Origin: CAYVAP01 sp964343195
GTDB taxonomy: Bacteria; Bacteroidota; Bacteroidia; J057
Length of the DNA stretch: 62,397 bases
Assembly: GCA_964343195.1 (NCBI GenBank)
Contig: CAYFIR010000017.1
Span: 1-62,397, forward strand
Reading direction: 5' to 3'
Part shown: piece after piece, positions 43,306-52,862 of the stretch
Position numbering within the stretch: position 1 is the first letter of the stretch
Layout: every line of letters begins with the position of its first letter
Made by a program: the position numbers and the translations under genes
Notes under the pieces: generated by a model
Told to the model about the DNA's origin: nothing
Seen by the model: only the letters and a program-made list of their open reading frames with translations
Database searches by the model: none

Positions 43306-43992
43306 TTAACATCCTCTCGTATAATACCAGAGGTTGGGATAGCCCGCATCATCCAGCATTTTGACCCAGCCAGTTACCTGGCGGATGAGGATTTCATCCC
43401 CCGAACAGTACTCACCGGAATATTCCGAAACCACTACTTCGGCCCAAAGACCTTGGCTTCTGCCAGTAGGCTCGATGAAAAAACGGTCGCTGTTGGCGGT
43501 GAGCAGCTTTTTGCCTTCTACAGATGGTTTGTCCCGGACGTTCATGTTGATACCCAGAGCCCCGGGAAACAGGGTTTCAGGATAGTGAATCATGAACTCC
43601 ATCCAATCGGCATACACTACGCCCTCCATGAGCAGGTCCCTTTTCCGCACCCAACGTGCCTGACTCGGGTCCGGACTAAAGACCTGATAATAGTTTATTT
43701 GTTCTGCATATACAGTTAGCCCACTTATCTCATAGTCGAATTCAATGGTTCCTGCATGGGATAGCTGCTCCCTGACATCGGTCTCGGCATTTTTCCACAT
43801 CAGGGCCTGATACGGCTCCTCCCTAAGTACCAAGCCATCTATTTCGTCATGGTCGGGGCTGTCATAAATCCGCAGGGAGAATACCTGGTTGCCAGCTGGC
43901 ATGATGAGCCCAATGCCCCATTCATTCTCCTGAGCAGACAGGAACAAAATGGAAACAGATACAAGCAGGCTGAAAAAGATGGCTCTTGACAT
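43306..43992 (-). CDS. Hypothetical exported protein with SH3-like region
   Basis: A 228-residue exported protein; the ATG with first base 43992 gives the signal peptide MSRAIFFSLLVSVSILFLSAQ. The second half has NMNVRDKPSVEGKKL and later ILIRQVTGWVKML, the strand pattern of bacterial SH3-type domains that bind cell-wall or exposed peptide. No catalytic motif is seen. The open frame reaches 44046. It is transcribed away from pyrF, so their promoters share the 120-base gap. Confidence 0.65.
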   Translation of the reverse strand: MSRAIFFSLLVSVSILFLSAQENEWGIGLIMPAGNQVFSLRIYDSPDHDEIDGLVLREEPYQALMWKNAETDVREQLSHAGTIEFDYEISGLTVYAEQINYYQVFSPDPSQARWVRKRDLLMEGVVYADWMEFMIHYPETLFPGALGINMNVRDKPSVEGKKLLTANSDRFFIEPTGRSQGLWAEVVVSEYSGEYCSGDEILIRQVTGWVKMLDDAGYPNLWYYTRGC

Positions 43993-44085
43993 GGGGGGGA
44001 GGTTGGGTGTGAGGAAGAATATCCAGGTTGCCAGACTTGTCATCAAGGTAGCGAAATTCAGGAAATGCCTCTCTCAACTTTTGCC

Positions 44086-44093
44086 TATTTTTG
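44086..44093 (+). promoter_or_regulatory. Bacteroidota-type -7 box for pyrF
   Basis: TATTTTTG is an exact TAnnTTTG match, ending 21 bases before the pyrF ATG. The -33 region is weak; the short leader fits this phylum. Confidence 0.45.
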
Positions 44094-44114
44094 AGACATC
44101 ATCCAACTAACGAT

Positions 44115-44930
44115 ATGCTGCCTACCGACCTTTTTGACCAGATGAAGCGCAAGCAGTCTTACCTCTGTGTGGGACTGGACAGTGACCCTAAGCGAATTCC
44201 TGCCCACCTGCAAGGTGAGCCGGATCCAGTATTTGCCTTTAACAAAGCCATCATCGAAGCCACCCTCCCCTATGCGGTAGCATACAAGCCCAATCTGGCT
44301 TTTTATGAAGCTCAGGGCGCTAAGGGTTGGGAAACCCTGGCCAAAACCATGGAGCTTATTCCAAAGGAGATATTTACCATTGCCGACGCCAAGCGAGGAG
44401 ATATTGGAAACACCTCGCGACTCTACGCCCGCACTTTTTTTGAGACCTACAATTTTGACTCCGTCACGGTGGCTCCCTACATGGGAGAAGACTCCGTAGC
44501 TCCCTTCCTGGAGTTTGAGAATAAATGGGTCTTCCTCCTCGCGTTGACCTCCAACCCCAGCGCACAGGATTTCCAGCACCTGCCCACAGGAGAAGGACCG
44601 CTTCATGAGCGGGTGATCCTCAAAGCGGAAGAATGGGGGGAGCGATATCCCGGCCACCTGGGCTATGTAGTCGGAGCGACTCGTGCAGAAAGTCTGGCCC
44701 GAATCCGGGAATTAACTCCCGATGCACCGCTGTTAGTACCAGGCGTAGGCGCACAGGGAGGTGATCTGCATGCAGTCTGTCAGCACGGCCAGACCGATCT
44801 TGGAGGCTTGCTCATCAACTCCAGCCGGGGGATCATCTTTGCCAGTGAAGGAGAAGACTTTGCTGAAAAAGCCGCAGAGTCTGCTCAAAAGCTGCAAGGA
44901 GAGATGGCAGGGTATTTTGTTGAAAGCTAA
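44115..44930 (+). CDS. pyrF: Orotidine 5'-phosphate decarboxylase
   Basis: PyrF makes UMP from OMP. The 271-residue protein is the longer type 2 form (PyrF2), with LCVGLDSDPKRIP, the catalytic Asp-Lys pair in TIADAKRGDIGNTS, VTVAPYMGEDSV, VVGATRAESL and the phosphate-binding VPGVGAQGGD. TTG at 44091 is in frame but the ATG at 44115 matches the family. No other pyr genes are adjacent. A GNAT gene converges on it 38 bases downstream. Confidence 0.95.
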   Translation: MLPTDLFDQMKRKQSYLCVGLDSDPKRIPAHLQGEPDPVFAFNKAIIEATLPYAVAYKPNLAFYEAQGAKGWETLAKTMELIPKEIFTIADAKRGDIGNTSRLYARTFFETYNFDSVTVAPYMGEDSVAPFLEFENKWVFLLALTSNPSAQDFQHLPTGEGPLHERVILKAEEWGERYPGHLGYVVGATRAESLARIRELTPDAPLLVPGVGAQGGDLHAVCQHGQTDLGGLLINSSRGIIFASEGEDFAEKAAESAQKLQGEMAGYFVES

Positions 44931-44968
44931 GAGGGGCGGGTATTAAAGTCAGTTTCACGAAAACAGGG

Positions 44969-45262
44969 CTACTTTCTCAACACATCCTGGATCGACTCAT
45001 CCTTTTGGAAGACACTACGGGCAAATGGGCACAGCGGCAATACCTTCAGATTGCGCTCTCGAGCCAGCTGAACGAGCCTGTCGAGTAATTTTCGACCAAC
45101 CTGCTGTCCACGGAGCGCATCTTCCACTTCTGTATGGTCGATGATCATGAGCTCTGTGCCAGCTTTTGTAAAAGTCATGGCAGCATTTGGTTGATCTGGC
45201 TGGCCTATGTAGGCCATGCCCTTACGGTCGCCTTCCTGCAGGTGGATGGTTAAGGATTCCAT
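44969..45262 (-). CDS. Small GNAT-family acetyltransferase (YjdJ/NATD1 type)
   Basis: A 97-residue member of the short GNAT group (YjdJ/NATD1), about half the usual length, with the acetyl-CoA loop GQQVGRKLLDRLVQLARERN and CPFARSVFQKDE at the end, both typical. The substrate is unknown. It sits convergent to pyrF and divergent from the DUF349 gene. Confidence 0.9.
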   Translation of the reverse strand: MESLTIHLQEGDRKGMAYIGQPDQPNAAMTFTKAGTELMIIDHTEVEDALRGQQVGRKLLDRLVQLARERNLKVLPLCPFARSVFQKDESIQDVLRK

Positions 45263-45482
45263 AATAATGGTTGGGATGGGTTAAAATAAACCAGGAAGTA
45301 GAACAGCCTGCCCTCCAAAATGTTAGGGTGGACCATCCAATTGCATAAGGGAGAAGGTGAAGAATTGTGGAAATATTTCCTTTAATTGCGTCCGGTTTTC
45401 GGAAGAAAACTACCTCAACTGATATTGCTACCGTTTCCGGCCTTAACCAATTCACTTTCAGGCCGAAAAACCTTTGGACCTT

Positions 45483-47837
45483 ATGCTGTTCGATCACGAG
45501 AATCCCGAAAAGTCGGAAGATCTGGACCAGAATCAGACCCAGAACGAAACTCCGACTCCATCACCTGAGACCTCCCCAGAGAATCAGGTTGAAAAAGAAG
45601 CTTCAGACGAAGAATCTACCCTAGAGGCTGACGTAACTCCTGAACCCTCTGAGGAAACTTCAACTCCTGCTGCTGAGGAAACCCCCAGCGCTGTCGAAGA
45701 ATCCTCCTCTGATACAGAAGAACCTGCTGCTGAGCCAGAAACGCCAGCAGAAGCTCCCGTAGCAGAAGAGTCTTCTGAAAGCCAGGAAGAAACTCCTTCG
45801 GAACCAGTGGAGGCTACTCCTGAGCCAGTAGCAGAAACCCCGGAATCCACTTCAGAGCAGAGTGCAGAAGCCGATTCCACTGAAGCACAATCAAGTGAGT
45901 CTGAACAGGAGGCCGAGTCAGAAACAGAGCTTGCCCCCATTCCTGCTGATCTCGCGGCTTTGAATCCTGCTGTGGAAGCTCGTGTTACCGAAATCCTCAG
46001 TGATAAAGGGAACGGGACCCAGGTACTGACCCAGGCCAGTATTGCAGATCTGATCCATCTGATCGACGGCTATCTAAAAGAAGAAAACCTGCTTGCCCAG
46101 GCCCCCAAAGTAGGGCTGGTAAAGCGTTCTTATGATACCCTCAAGTTTCAGGAAGATCTTGAAAAAGCCCACGAGGACCTTTTTCTGGATCGGCTGGCTC
46201 GTTTTAACAAGAAGCGTGTCGCCGCACAACGCAACCTGGAAAGCCAGCGGGGTGCCAACCTGACCAAAAAACAGGGGCTTCTGGAGCAGTTGAAGGTGGT
46301 CGTGGATGCAGAAGATCCCCTCAAAATTGAAGAGGTTCGCGCTATTCAGGAAGAGTGGAAGGCAACCGGACAGGTTCCCAAAGCAAACCTGGACCAGCTA
46401 TATACAGATTACAGATTCCTGCTGGACAAGTTCTACAAGCTCCGTGAAATGCACTTTGAGCTGCTGGACTATGATCGTAAGATCAACCTGCAGGAAAAAG
46501 AGCGCCTCATTGGCGAAGCCAAAGAGAATCTGATTCCGGCTGAAGAACTTCGGGAAGATCCCGAGGTTTGGCACGAGAAAATGGATTTCCTTTCCGAACT
46601 ACAGCAGCAGTGGAAGTCCGTCGGACATGTACCACGTGAGGACATGGACCGCATCAACACTGAGTATCGCTCCATCATTGACGAGTTCTTTGAGATTCGT
46701 CAATCATTCCGCGCCAAGTTGGATGAACTCCGTCAGGTGAATGCGGATAAGAAGGTGGAGTTACTCGCAAAAATGGAGGAGTACCGGGAGTTTGAGGCAT
46801 CCAAGCCACGTGCGTGGAATGATGCTGCCAAGACCTTCCGTACCTATCAGGAAGAATACAAGGAAATAGGCCAGGCCCCACAGGCTGTTAATGGAGAACT
46901 TTGGGCCAAGTACCGCGATGTCTGCAATGCATTTTACGAGCGCAAGGCTGCTTTCTTCAAGACATTTGATGACTTCCGTCAGGAAAACCTGGAGAAAAAG
47001 AAAGTCCTGGTCGAGAAAGCGGAAGAGATTGTAGCCAAGGGCGAGTGGGAGCGCGGAGCCAAGGAGTTGAAGCGCCTTCAGCGCGAGTGGAAGGAAGTTG
47101 GTCCCGTGCCTGAGCGTCATTCCAATAAGCTCTGGAGCCGATTCCGTACAGCTTGCGATACTTTTTTTGAGTCACGTCGTAGCCACTACCAGGAGTTGCA
47201 TGCAGAAGAGCATGAGAACCTGGAGAAGAAAAATGCTCTGATTGCCAAGGTGAAAGAAATCAGCTCGCAGGAAGGGGGCAAGGTTCCTGAAATGATCGAG
47301 CAAATCAAGCAGATCCAAAAGGACTGGCGTGAGATCGGTAAGGTACCGTTTAAAGAAAAAGACAAGATTTGGGATGAATTCCGTGCTGAGGTTGATGCAT
47401 TCTTCAACTCACTTCCTGCCAAGCGTAGCGAAATCCGTGAGCTCCAGGTACGGACTTCCCTTGATACAATCGAAGATCAGGACGAGCGCGTCCAGGTCGT
47501 GAAAGATCGCGTGAGCCGTCTTCGTCGTAAGATCGGTAAAGCCCGTGAAACCATTACCCAGTACCAGGAAAACATGGACCGCATTGCGCGGGGCAAGTCT
47601 GGAGATGCGCTCCGTAAGCAGATTGAGGGTGAAATCGAGAAGGAAAAAAGCCTGATTGCGGAATACAAGAAGCAGATCACCGAGTTCAACGAAATGTTGA
47701 AGAATCCGCCAAAGAAAGAAGAAACTCCTTCTGAAGACGCGGAAGCTGCTACTCCCGAAGCTGATGCCTCAGCAAGTGAAGAGGCCACACCAACTCCACC
47801 TGCGGAAGAGGGAGGTGAAGCACCCAAAGAGGAGTAA
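45483..47837 (+). CDS. DUF349 repeat protein with acidic low-complexity tails
   Basis: A 784-residue protein. The first 160 residues are almost wholly Glu/Ser/Thr/Pro/Ala (AEETPSAVEESSSDTEEPA and similar). From about 170 to 730 run five DUF349 repeats, each near 70 residues and built around W-x-x-x-G-x-V-P (EWKATGQVPKANLDQL, QWKSVGHVPREDMDRI, EYKEIGQAPQAVNGEL, EWKEVGPVPERHSNKL, DWREIGKVPFKEKDKI). A second acidic tail ends the protein. DUF349 proteins in Bacteroidota are long helical proteins of unknown role; the modular repeat looks like a protein-protein scaffold. TTG at 45474 is also possible. A T8 terminator follows. Confidence 0.88.
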   Translation: MLFDHENPEKSEDLDQNQTQNETPTPSPETSPENQVEKEASDEESTLEADVTPEPSEETSTPAAEETPSAVEESSSDTEEPAAEPETPAEAPVAEESSESQEETPSEPVEATPEPVAETPESTSEQSAEADSTEAQSSESEQEAESETELAPIPADLAALNPAVEARVTEILSDKGNGTQVLTQASIADLIHLIDGYLKEENLLAQAPKVGLVKRSYDTLKFQEDLEKAHEDLFLDRLARFNKKRVAAQRNLESQRGANLTKKQGLLEQLKVVVDAEDPLKIEEVRAIQEEWKATGQVPKANLDQLYTDYRFLLDKFYKLREMHFELLDYDRKINLQEKERLIGEAKENLIPAEELREDPEVWHEKMDFLSELQQQWKSVGHVPREDMDRINTEYRSIIDEFFEIRQSFRAKLDELRQVNADKKVELLAKMEEYREFEASKPRAWNDAAKTFRTYQEEYKEIGQAPQAVNGELWAKYRDVCNAFYERKAAFFKTFDDFRQENLEKKKVLVEKAEEIVAKGEWERGAKELKRLQREWKEVGPVPERHSNKLWSRFRTACDTFFESRRSHYQELHAEEHENLEKKNALIAKVKEISSQEGGKVPEMIEQIKQIQKDWREIGKVPFKEKDKIWDEFRAEVDAFFNSLPAKRSEIRELQVRTSLDTIEDQDERVQVVKDRVSRLRRKIGKARETITQYQENMDRIARGKSGDALRKQIEGEIEKEKSLIAEYKKQITEFNEMLKNPPKKEETPSEDAEAATPEADASASEEATPTPPAEEGGEAPKEE

Positions 47838-47864
47838 TCAACAGGAACTGGTATCGATAAATTG

Positions 47865-47894
47865 CGGGGTGTCATATGGCACCCCGTTTTTTTT
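47865..47894 (+). terminator. Intrinsic terminator of the DUF349 gene
   Basis: Arms cggggtg (47865-47871) and caccccg (47880-47886) with an eight-base loop, then eight T. Confidence 0.9.
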
Positions 47895-47901
47895 GTAAGC
47901 A

Positions 47902-50832
47902 CTAGCCCCGGTTACAGATCATCCGGTAGGCACAGTAGCTGCACTTTTGCTCATCTTCTGTCTGACAAAACTGATTGGTGTAAATTTCCTCAGCCAATTG
48001 TCCCAGACGCTGTTCAAATCCCTGTAACTCAGCTGATTCGATGGGCTTTCCTCCGGCGAGATATTGAATACCCTGCCCGACCTGCTTTACGGGGACAAAT
48101 CCTACCTGCACCCTTGACTGAGGATGTTGCCTGTCAAAAAGCCAGGTATAGAGGTATCCCTGTAACATCTGCTTGTGCTTAGAGTCAGAGAAAGCATCGT
48201 CCAGGGTCGCCCTGGGGCTGAGTTCTACGCGGCCAGTTTTGTAATCGAGTATTCGATAGGTTTCTACCTCCGGTAGCCAGTCAATCCGGTCAAATGCCCC
48301 ATTGACCCGGACATCTCCCCAGGAAGTCGAAATTGTCCGCAGGTACCCCTTATGGTTTTCCAAATCCACAATCTGAAATTCAGGGCCTTCTTCATCCAGT
48401 TCGATGACCCGTTTACACTGGGTCAGGATGACCGAGCGGAGCAGGTAGTTTCTGCCCCTCACCTGCTCATCCCAGCCCAACTCATAGTCGGCAAACGCCT
48501 GTTTGACAGCTGCTTCGATGCGTGGCTTGATTTCGGCAAAATCCTGGTCCGTCAGTGAGCGTTGTTTTCCCTTAAACGGCTTGTACAGGTACTCCATCGC
48601 CTGGTGAAAGACAGAGCCAAAAGTATTCGCAGCCATAGACTCCTCAACTTCCTCTGGCTCGCGAATTCCGGCAAGGTACCTGAAGTAGAATTGCAGGGGA
48701 CAGGTGAGGTAGGTAGTAAGGGCCGTAGCTGAGAAGTATCGTTTGCGCTCAGCGCCTGCTTCCTGTGTAGTAAACCGCTGTGTCAGCAGCCGCTGTATGT
48801 CCCCGTCAACCGGAATACTGATCGCGGAAGGCTCGACATAGGGAGCCGGGGTAGCGATGGTTCGCTGATGCACATGCAGATGTGGGTGTCCCTGGAAAAA
48901 GTGCTCGATCTGGCGAATGAAGCGACTGGGTTCATTGGTTTGTCCAGCCTGCTCATTCTGGTTGTTGAAAATCAGGTGTACCTCGCTCGCTCGCTGGAGC
49001 AGGCGGTAGAAGTGGTAAGCATAAATGGCGTCCTTTTCCTCGTAAGTCGGAAGGCCGAAACCCTGTCGCAGGCTATAGGGAATGAAGCTGGTCCCTTTGC
49101 TGGTGTCAGGAAGCTTGCCCTCGTTACTGGCGAGGATGTACAGCTTGTCAAAGTCCAGCACCCGGGTTTCCAGAAATCCCATGAGCTGTACCCCGAGCAG
49201 GGGTTCCCCTTCGAAGGGAATCCGCGCCCGCTGGATAACATCACGGAATAGATTGGCAAAACCCCGCACCGAAATATTGGGCTGGTAAGTACTGAGTACG
49301 TTGCGGAGTTGCTGAAACTGTAGGAAAAACTGGAAGGTATATTCTGCTTCCAGGGTATCATTTTCACCTGCGGTATCTGCCAGCAGATAGGTGAATATTT
49401 CTTCGCTATAGTCAAGAAGGGCTTCAAGGTCAGGGGCCCCTTTAGACTCGGGAGGCGAAAAAATATGTTTCAGCAAAAGGGGCAATCCCACTTCAGTTAA
49501 CATGGTCCCCGGCACAAACAGGAGGTTCTGTTTGGTTATTTTTTCCTGTAACTGCTGGCTTAGTTCTGGTGCCTGCGCCTTGAGATAGGGATTGTTGAGC
49601 AGGTCGACGACTTCCCGGTATGGGAAAATAGGCGTCTTCTCGGGCGACATGCGCTGGGTACGCAGCAGGTTCATCACCCGCAGGAGCAGGTCGTGGATAT
49701 TGGTCTGCCGCAGCGGAAAACCCATGGTGATGTTGAGGTGCTCGATCTTGCGAGGCAGGGCGTATAGCGTCGGAAATAACAACTGCTCGTCCGCTAGTAT
49801 GATGGCGTGTTCCTGATATTGATCGGGGGCTAGTGGGGCCTCCTGAAGCAGGTTGCCCAGATATTGGGCCTGTCCGACCTGTAGCGGGACGCCTGTCACG
49901 TAAATTTCCTTGTTTCGCTGGCCCATATCCGAAATCACAAGCCGGCTTTCCAGGTCGCGCCATTTGCTGTGGTATTCCCGGATAAATTTTCCTGGTTCCT
50001 CGCCCGTCAGGTGCCCACTTTTATCGGTGTAGATTTCCTTGCCCAGATTCCATTTGTCCTTTGGTGGAGTGAAATATGCGAGATCTACATCCCAATACAC
50101 GATGGCTTGCCGGGCCTTGAGCAGATGGCCCATCAGTTGTTCCTCTGCACTGGAAAGGGCATTGAAGCCTACAAAAATGAGTGTTTGTTGAGCCGGGAAA
50201 ACGTCTTCTGCTCCCTTTAATCGCTGAATTAACTTGCGATAGGCCATTCCATCGTAAGCCATCCCTTTGCGTTGCAGGGTCTGGCGATACAGGTCATAAA
50301 CCGGATGGAGGTTTTGCCAGATTTTGAGAAAGCGCTTTTGAACCTCGTGGAGATCCTCGCCTTTGCCTCGCAAGGTCTCCCAAAATCGCTTGACGTGCTC
50401 CAGGTTTTCGGGCGGAAGGTCAAAGAATGCCTCGATTTCCTTGAGGTCCTTGATATTGGTAAAAAGCTGCTTCGCATCCACTAGATACTTATCGACTTCG
50501 TCAAAGTCTTTGACCAGCATTTCGCCCCAGTTGTAAAACTGCTCGAAGGTCTCATGCCACTGTGGATCTGTCTTGCGCATGACCTGCCCATAGCATTGAT
50601 ACAGTTCGAAGACCAATGGCATGATGTCGGGAAACTGCCGCCCGTCGGTTTGACGCACGAAGTCCTGGATTGAGACCATACGCGGTGCCCAGATGGTTTG
50701 CTGGTAGGCTTTGGCAAGAGCTTGCCTCAGAAACACCACTGCTCGCCGTGTCGGGACAATCAGCGTGAGGTCAGCGATGCCCTTGCCAAACTCCTGCTTG
50801 AGTTCGTGTACGATTTGTTCAAGGAAGGTCAT
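47902..50832 (-). CDS. PD-(D/E)XK nuclease of the AddB type
   Basis: A 976-residue protein with an inactive helicase-like region first (TLIVPTRRAVVFLRQALAKA, FVGFNALSSAEEQLM) and a PD-(D/E)XK nuclease at the C-terminus: VNGAFDRIDWLPEVETYRILDYKTGRVEL supplies the Asp-Lys catalytic set. The four-Cys iron-sulfur staple of AddB is visible as one Cys before the nuclease (TYLTCPLQFYFRY) and three at the end (CSYCAYRMICNRG). AddAB cuts double-strand ends for recombination, but the partner helicase AddA, usually adjacent, is not in the window; the immediate neighbours are DUF349 and rseP. Confidence 0.88.
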   Translation of the reverse strand: MTFLEQIVHELKQEFGKGIADLTLIVPTRRAVVFLRQALAKAYQQTIWAPRMVSIQDFVRQTDGRQFPDIMPLVFELYQCYGQVMRKTDPQWHETFEQFYNWGEMLVKDFDEVDKYLVDAKQLFTNIKDLKEIEAFFDLPPENLEHVKRFWETLRGKGEDLHEVQKRFLKIWQNLHPVYDLYRQTLQRKGMAYDGMAYRKLIQRLKGAEDVFPAQQTLIFVGFNALSSAEEQLMGHLLKARQAIVYWDVDLAYFTPPKDKWNLGKEIYTDKSGHLTGEEPGKFIREYHSKWRDLESRLVISDMGQRNKEIYVTGVPLQVGQAQYLGNLLQEAPLAPDQYQEHAIILADEQLLFPTLYALPRKIEHLNITMGFPLRQTNIHDLLLRVMNLLRTQRMSPEKTPIFPYREVVDLLNNPYLKAQAPELSQQLQEKITKQNLLFVPGTMLTEVGLPLLLKHIFSPPESKGAPDLEALLDYSEEIFTYLLADTAGENDTLEAEYTFQFFLQFQQLRNVLSTYQPNISVRGFANLFRDVIQRARIPFEGEPLLGVQLMGFLETRVLDFDKLYILASNEGKLPDTSKGTSFIPYSLRQGFGLPTYEEKDAIYAYHFYRLLQRASEVHLIFNNQNEQAGQTNEPSRFIRQIEHFFQGHPHLHVHQRTIATPAPYVEPSAISIPVDGDIQRLLTQRFTTQEAGAERKRYFSATALTTYLTCPLQFYFRYLAGIREPEEVEESMAANTFGSVFHQAMEYLYKPFKGKQRSLTDQDFAEIKPRIEAAVKQAFADYELGWDEQVRGRNYLLRSVILTQCKRVIELDEEGPEFQIVDLENHKGYLRTISTSWGDVRVNGAFDRIDWLPEVETYRILDYKTGRVELSPRATLDDAFSDSKHKQMLQGYLYTWLFDRQHPQSRVQVGFVPVKQVGQGIQYLAGGKPIESAELQGFEQRLGQLAEEIYTNQFCQTEDEQKCSYCAYRMICNRG

Positions 50833-51001
50833 GGAGAGCCAAGTTCGGAAAGAAGTCCGAATAGTGGCAAGGAGAACCGGGGAAAAACCACAAATATCCT
50901 GAGGCGGGGGAGATAAAGTATCCAGGGTTTATATAGGCAGGAAGTGGCTGTATTCCCCTAATTAACTTTTTTGACCCCCAAAGCCCAGGGCTTTCCCAGA
51001 C

Positions 51002-52537
51002 CTACCCAAAGATCACCCGGAAGAAGTCGTTGAAGATGATCAGCACCATCAGCCCCAGAATGATCAGCATCCCGATCTGTTGGGCAATGACACGTACCCG
51101 GGTAGAAGGCTCACGGCGGGTGATGCCCTCGATCAGCAGGAATACGACATGGCCTCCGTCCAAAGCCGGAATCGGCAGGATGTTGACAAAAGCCAGGATC
51201 ATGCTGAGCATGCCAGTCAGGCGTAAAAAAGCTTCCACCCCGCCAGCATTGAAAGCTGTGAGGTAAAGTTTTGCGATCTGTACAGGTCCCATGACTGATT
51301 CACTGGCGCTTACGTTGCTGCGGGTCAGGTTTTTGATGCCCTGAACGTTGGCGGAGACAAACCCAAAAGCGCGCTTCGCGCCGGGCGTGATGGCCTCCCA
51401 GAACGTATATTCGACGGTGTCGATGTGGAAGACCACCTCATAGTTTGGGCGCACACCCAGCATGGGATCTTCTCCAATATGAGCTTCGAAGTGGAGTGTA
51501 TCAGAGCCGCGCAAGGCCGTTACCTGTATGGTCTTGTTGGCCTTGTCCTTCATGAAAGCACGCAGGTCGCTAAAGTATCGAATCGGCGTAGAATCCAGTT
51601 GGATGATCTGGTCCTGATCGCGCATCCCTGACTGATAGGCGGGGAGCGATTGAGATTGCTTACTGGTGTCGATACCTGCTACGGCAGGGATGTTGGGTAG
51701 AAATAACAGTGGCTCAATGGAGTCTCGGTTGAAGTAGTTCTGGATGTCTTCAGGAACCTTCAGGGTAACAATTTCGCCCTTTCGCTGCACTTCAAAGTAC
51801 GCGTCGTCCTCCAGCAAAATCTGCTCATCCTGATATTCGCCAAAAAACTCAAATGCTTCTCCCTTGAAGCTCACCAGGGTATCCCCTGTTTCAAAACCAA
51901 TGATATGGCCGAGTGTGTTGGCGCTGGCAGGTATTTCAATCCCGTATTTGATCTCAGACATGGGGATGCGCTGCTCACCATAGATATAAGCCATGGTGGT
52001 GAAGATCAGAATCCCCAGTATGACGTTCATGATGACGCCACCAGTCATGACGATGAGGCGTTGCCAGACGGGTTTGGAACGAAACTCCCAGGGCTTGGGC
52101 AACCAGTCCGGTGCCTCGTCTGGATGGTTGCGATAGTAATCTAGGTCTTCTTTGGAAAGTCGTTCGCGCTCTTTTTCCTGTTGGATGGTAGCTGCATCAA
52201 GGCTTTCATCGATGATGCCTGATATTTTGACATAGCCACCGAGAGGAGTCACTCCAACCTGATACTCTGTCTCGCCGCGTTTGAAGCTGAAGAGCTTGGG
52301 AGGAAATCCGATGGAGAAGGTCTCCACCCGCATTCCAAATGCTTTGGCAGTCAGAAAGTGGCCCAATTCGTGGATGGTTACCAGGATGGTAATGCCGACC
52401 AGTACCAACGCGATGGCACGCAGCACATCGAGTACCAATTGTAATTCTCCCGCCAAATATCCTATCAGTACAGCCCCCAGTATGATGGCTCCTATTACAC
52501 CCAGTCGTTTGAAACGCTGGTTCCTCGGTTGACTCAT
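51002..52537 (-). CDS. rseP: Site-2 intramembrane metalloprotease RseP
   Basis: RseP cuts transmembrane regulators, classically anti-sigma factors, inside the membrane. The 511-residue protein has the zinc motif HELGH at 56-60 in the first helices, SIGFPPKLFSFKRGETEYQVGVTPLGGYV, two PDZ-like segments in the middle and the second metal site NILPIPALDGGHVVFLLIEGI near the end. It is about 60 residues longer than E. coli RseP, with an extra helix region at the start. A membrane anti-sigma gene lies 26 kb away, so RseP could process it, which is inference. Confidence 0.95.
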   Translation of the reverse strand: MSQPRNQRFKRLGVIGAIILGAVLIGYLAGELQLVLDVLRAIALVLVGITILVTIHELGHFLTAKAFGMRVETFSIGFPPKLFSFKRGETEYQVGVTPLGGYVKISGIIDESLDAATIQQEKERERLSKEDLDYYRNHPDEAPDWLPKPWEFRSKPVWQRLIVMTGGVIMNVILGILIFTTMAYIYGEQRIPMSEIKYGIEIPASANTLGHIIGFETGDTLVSFKGEAFEFFGEYQDEQILLEDDAYFEVQRKGEIVTLKVPEDIQNYFNRDSIEPLLFLPNIPAVAGIDTSKQSQSLPAYQSGMRDQDQIIQLDSTPIRYFSDLRAFMKDKANKTIQVTALRGSDTLHFEAHIGEDPMLGVRPNYEVVFHIDTVEYTFWEAITPGAKRAFGFVSANVQGIKNLTRSNVSASESVMGPVQIAKLYLTAFNAGGVEAFLRLTGMLSMILAFVNILPIPALDGGHVVFLLIEGITRREPSTRVRVIAQQIGMLIILGLMVLIIFNDFFRVIFG

Positions 52538-52862
52538 CTATTCTTAACCTAATGCTTCCGAAACAGTGAACGTCACAAGGGGGAAGGAGTTTGCCCAAAA
52601 GCATAATTTCACAAGCTTCCAGAAGTCCATGATTCCCCCATCTGGACGTATAATTATTATACTACGAAAGTAGCACTCCCAAGGCTGGAAAAAAACCGAC
52701 TTCCTCCGAATTCCGTGGCAATCGCAGCGGAGGCCCCTTCCAGAATAGGCAGATGAATTACGAATGGTCAATTACTGCATTCCGCAGTCACCAGCACTGC
52801 CTTCATCTCACTTCCGATTCGTTACGAATTATGAATCACCCATTACGAATCCCGCCCGCCTC
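52538..52862. other. Intergenic stretch with dispersed ACGAAT repeats
   Basis: No gene is seen. It contains words of the attacgaat type at 52757-52766 and a near-tandem cluster gattcgttacgaattatgaatcacccattacgaat (52816-52850). Family members also occur at 24217-24248 and 41001-41013. Confidence 0.5.

Noticed and set aside
45584..45940. Ser-rich minus-strand frame opposite the DUF349 gene
   Set aside because: Mirror of the Glu/Ser/Thr repeat on the coding strand; no independent gene signals.
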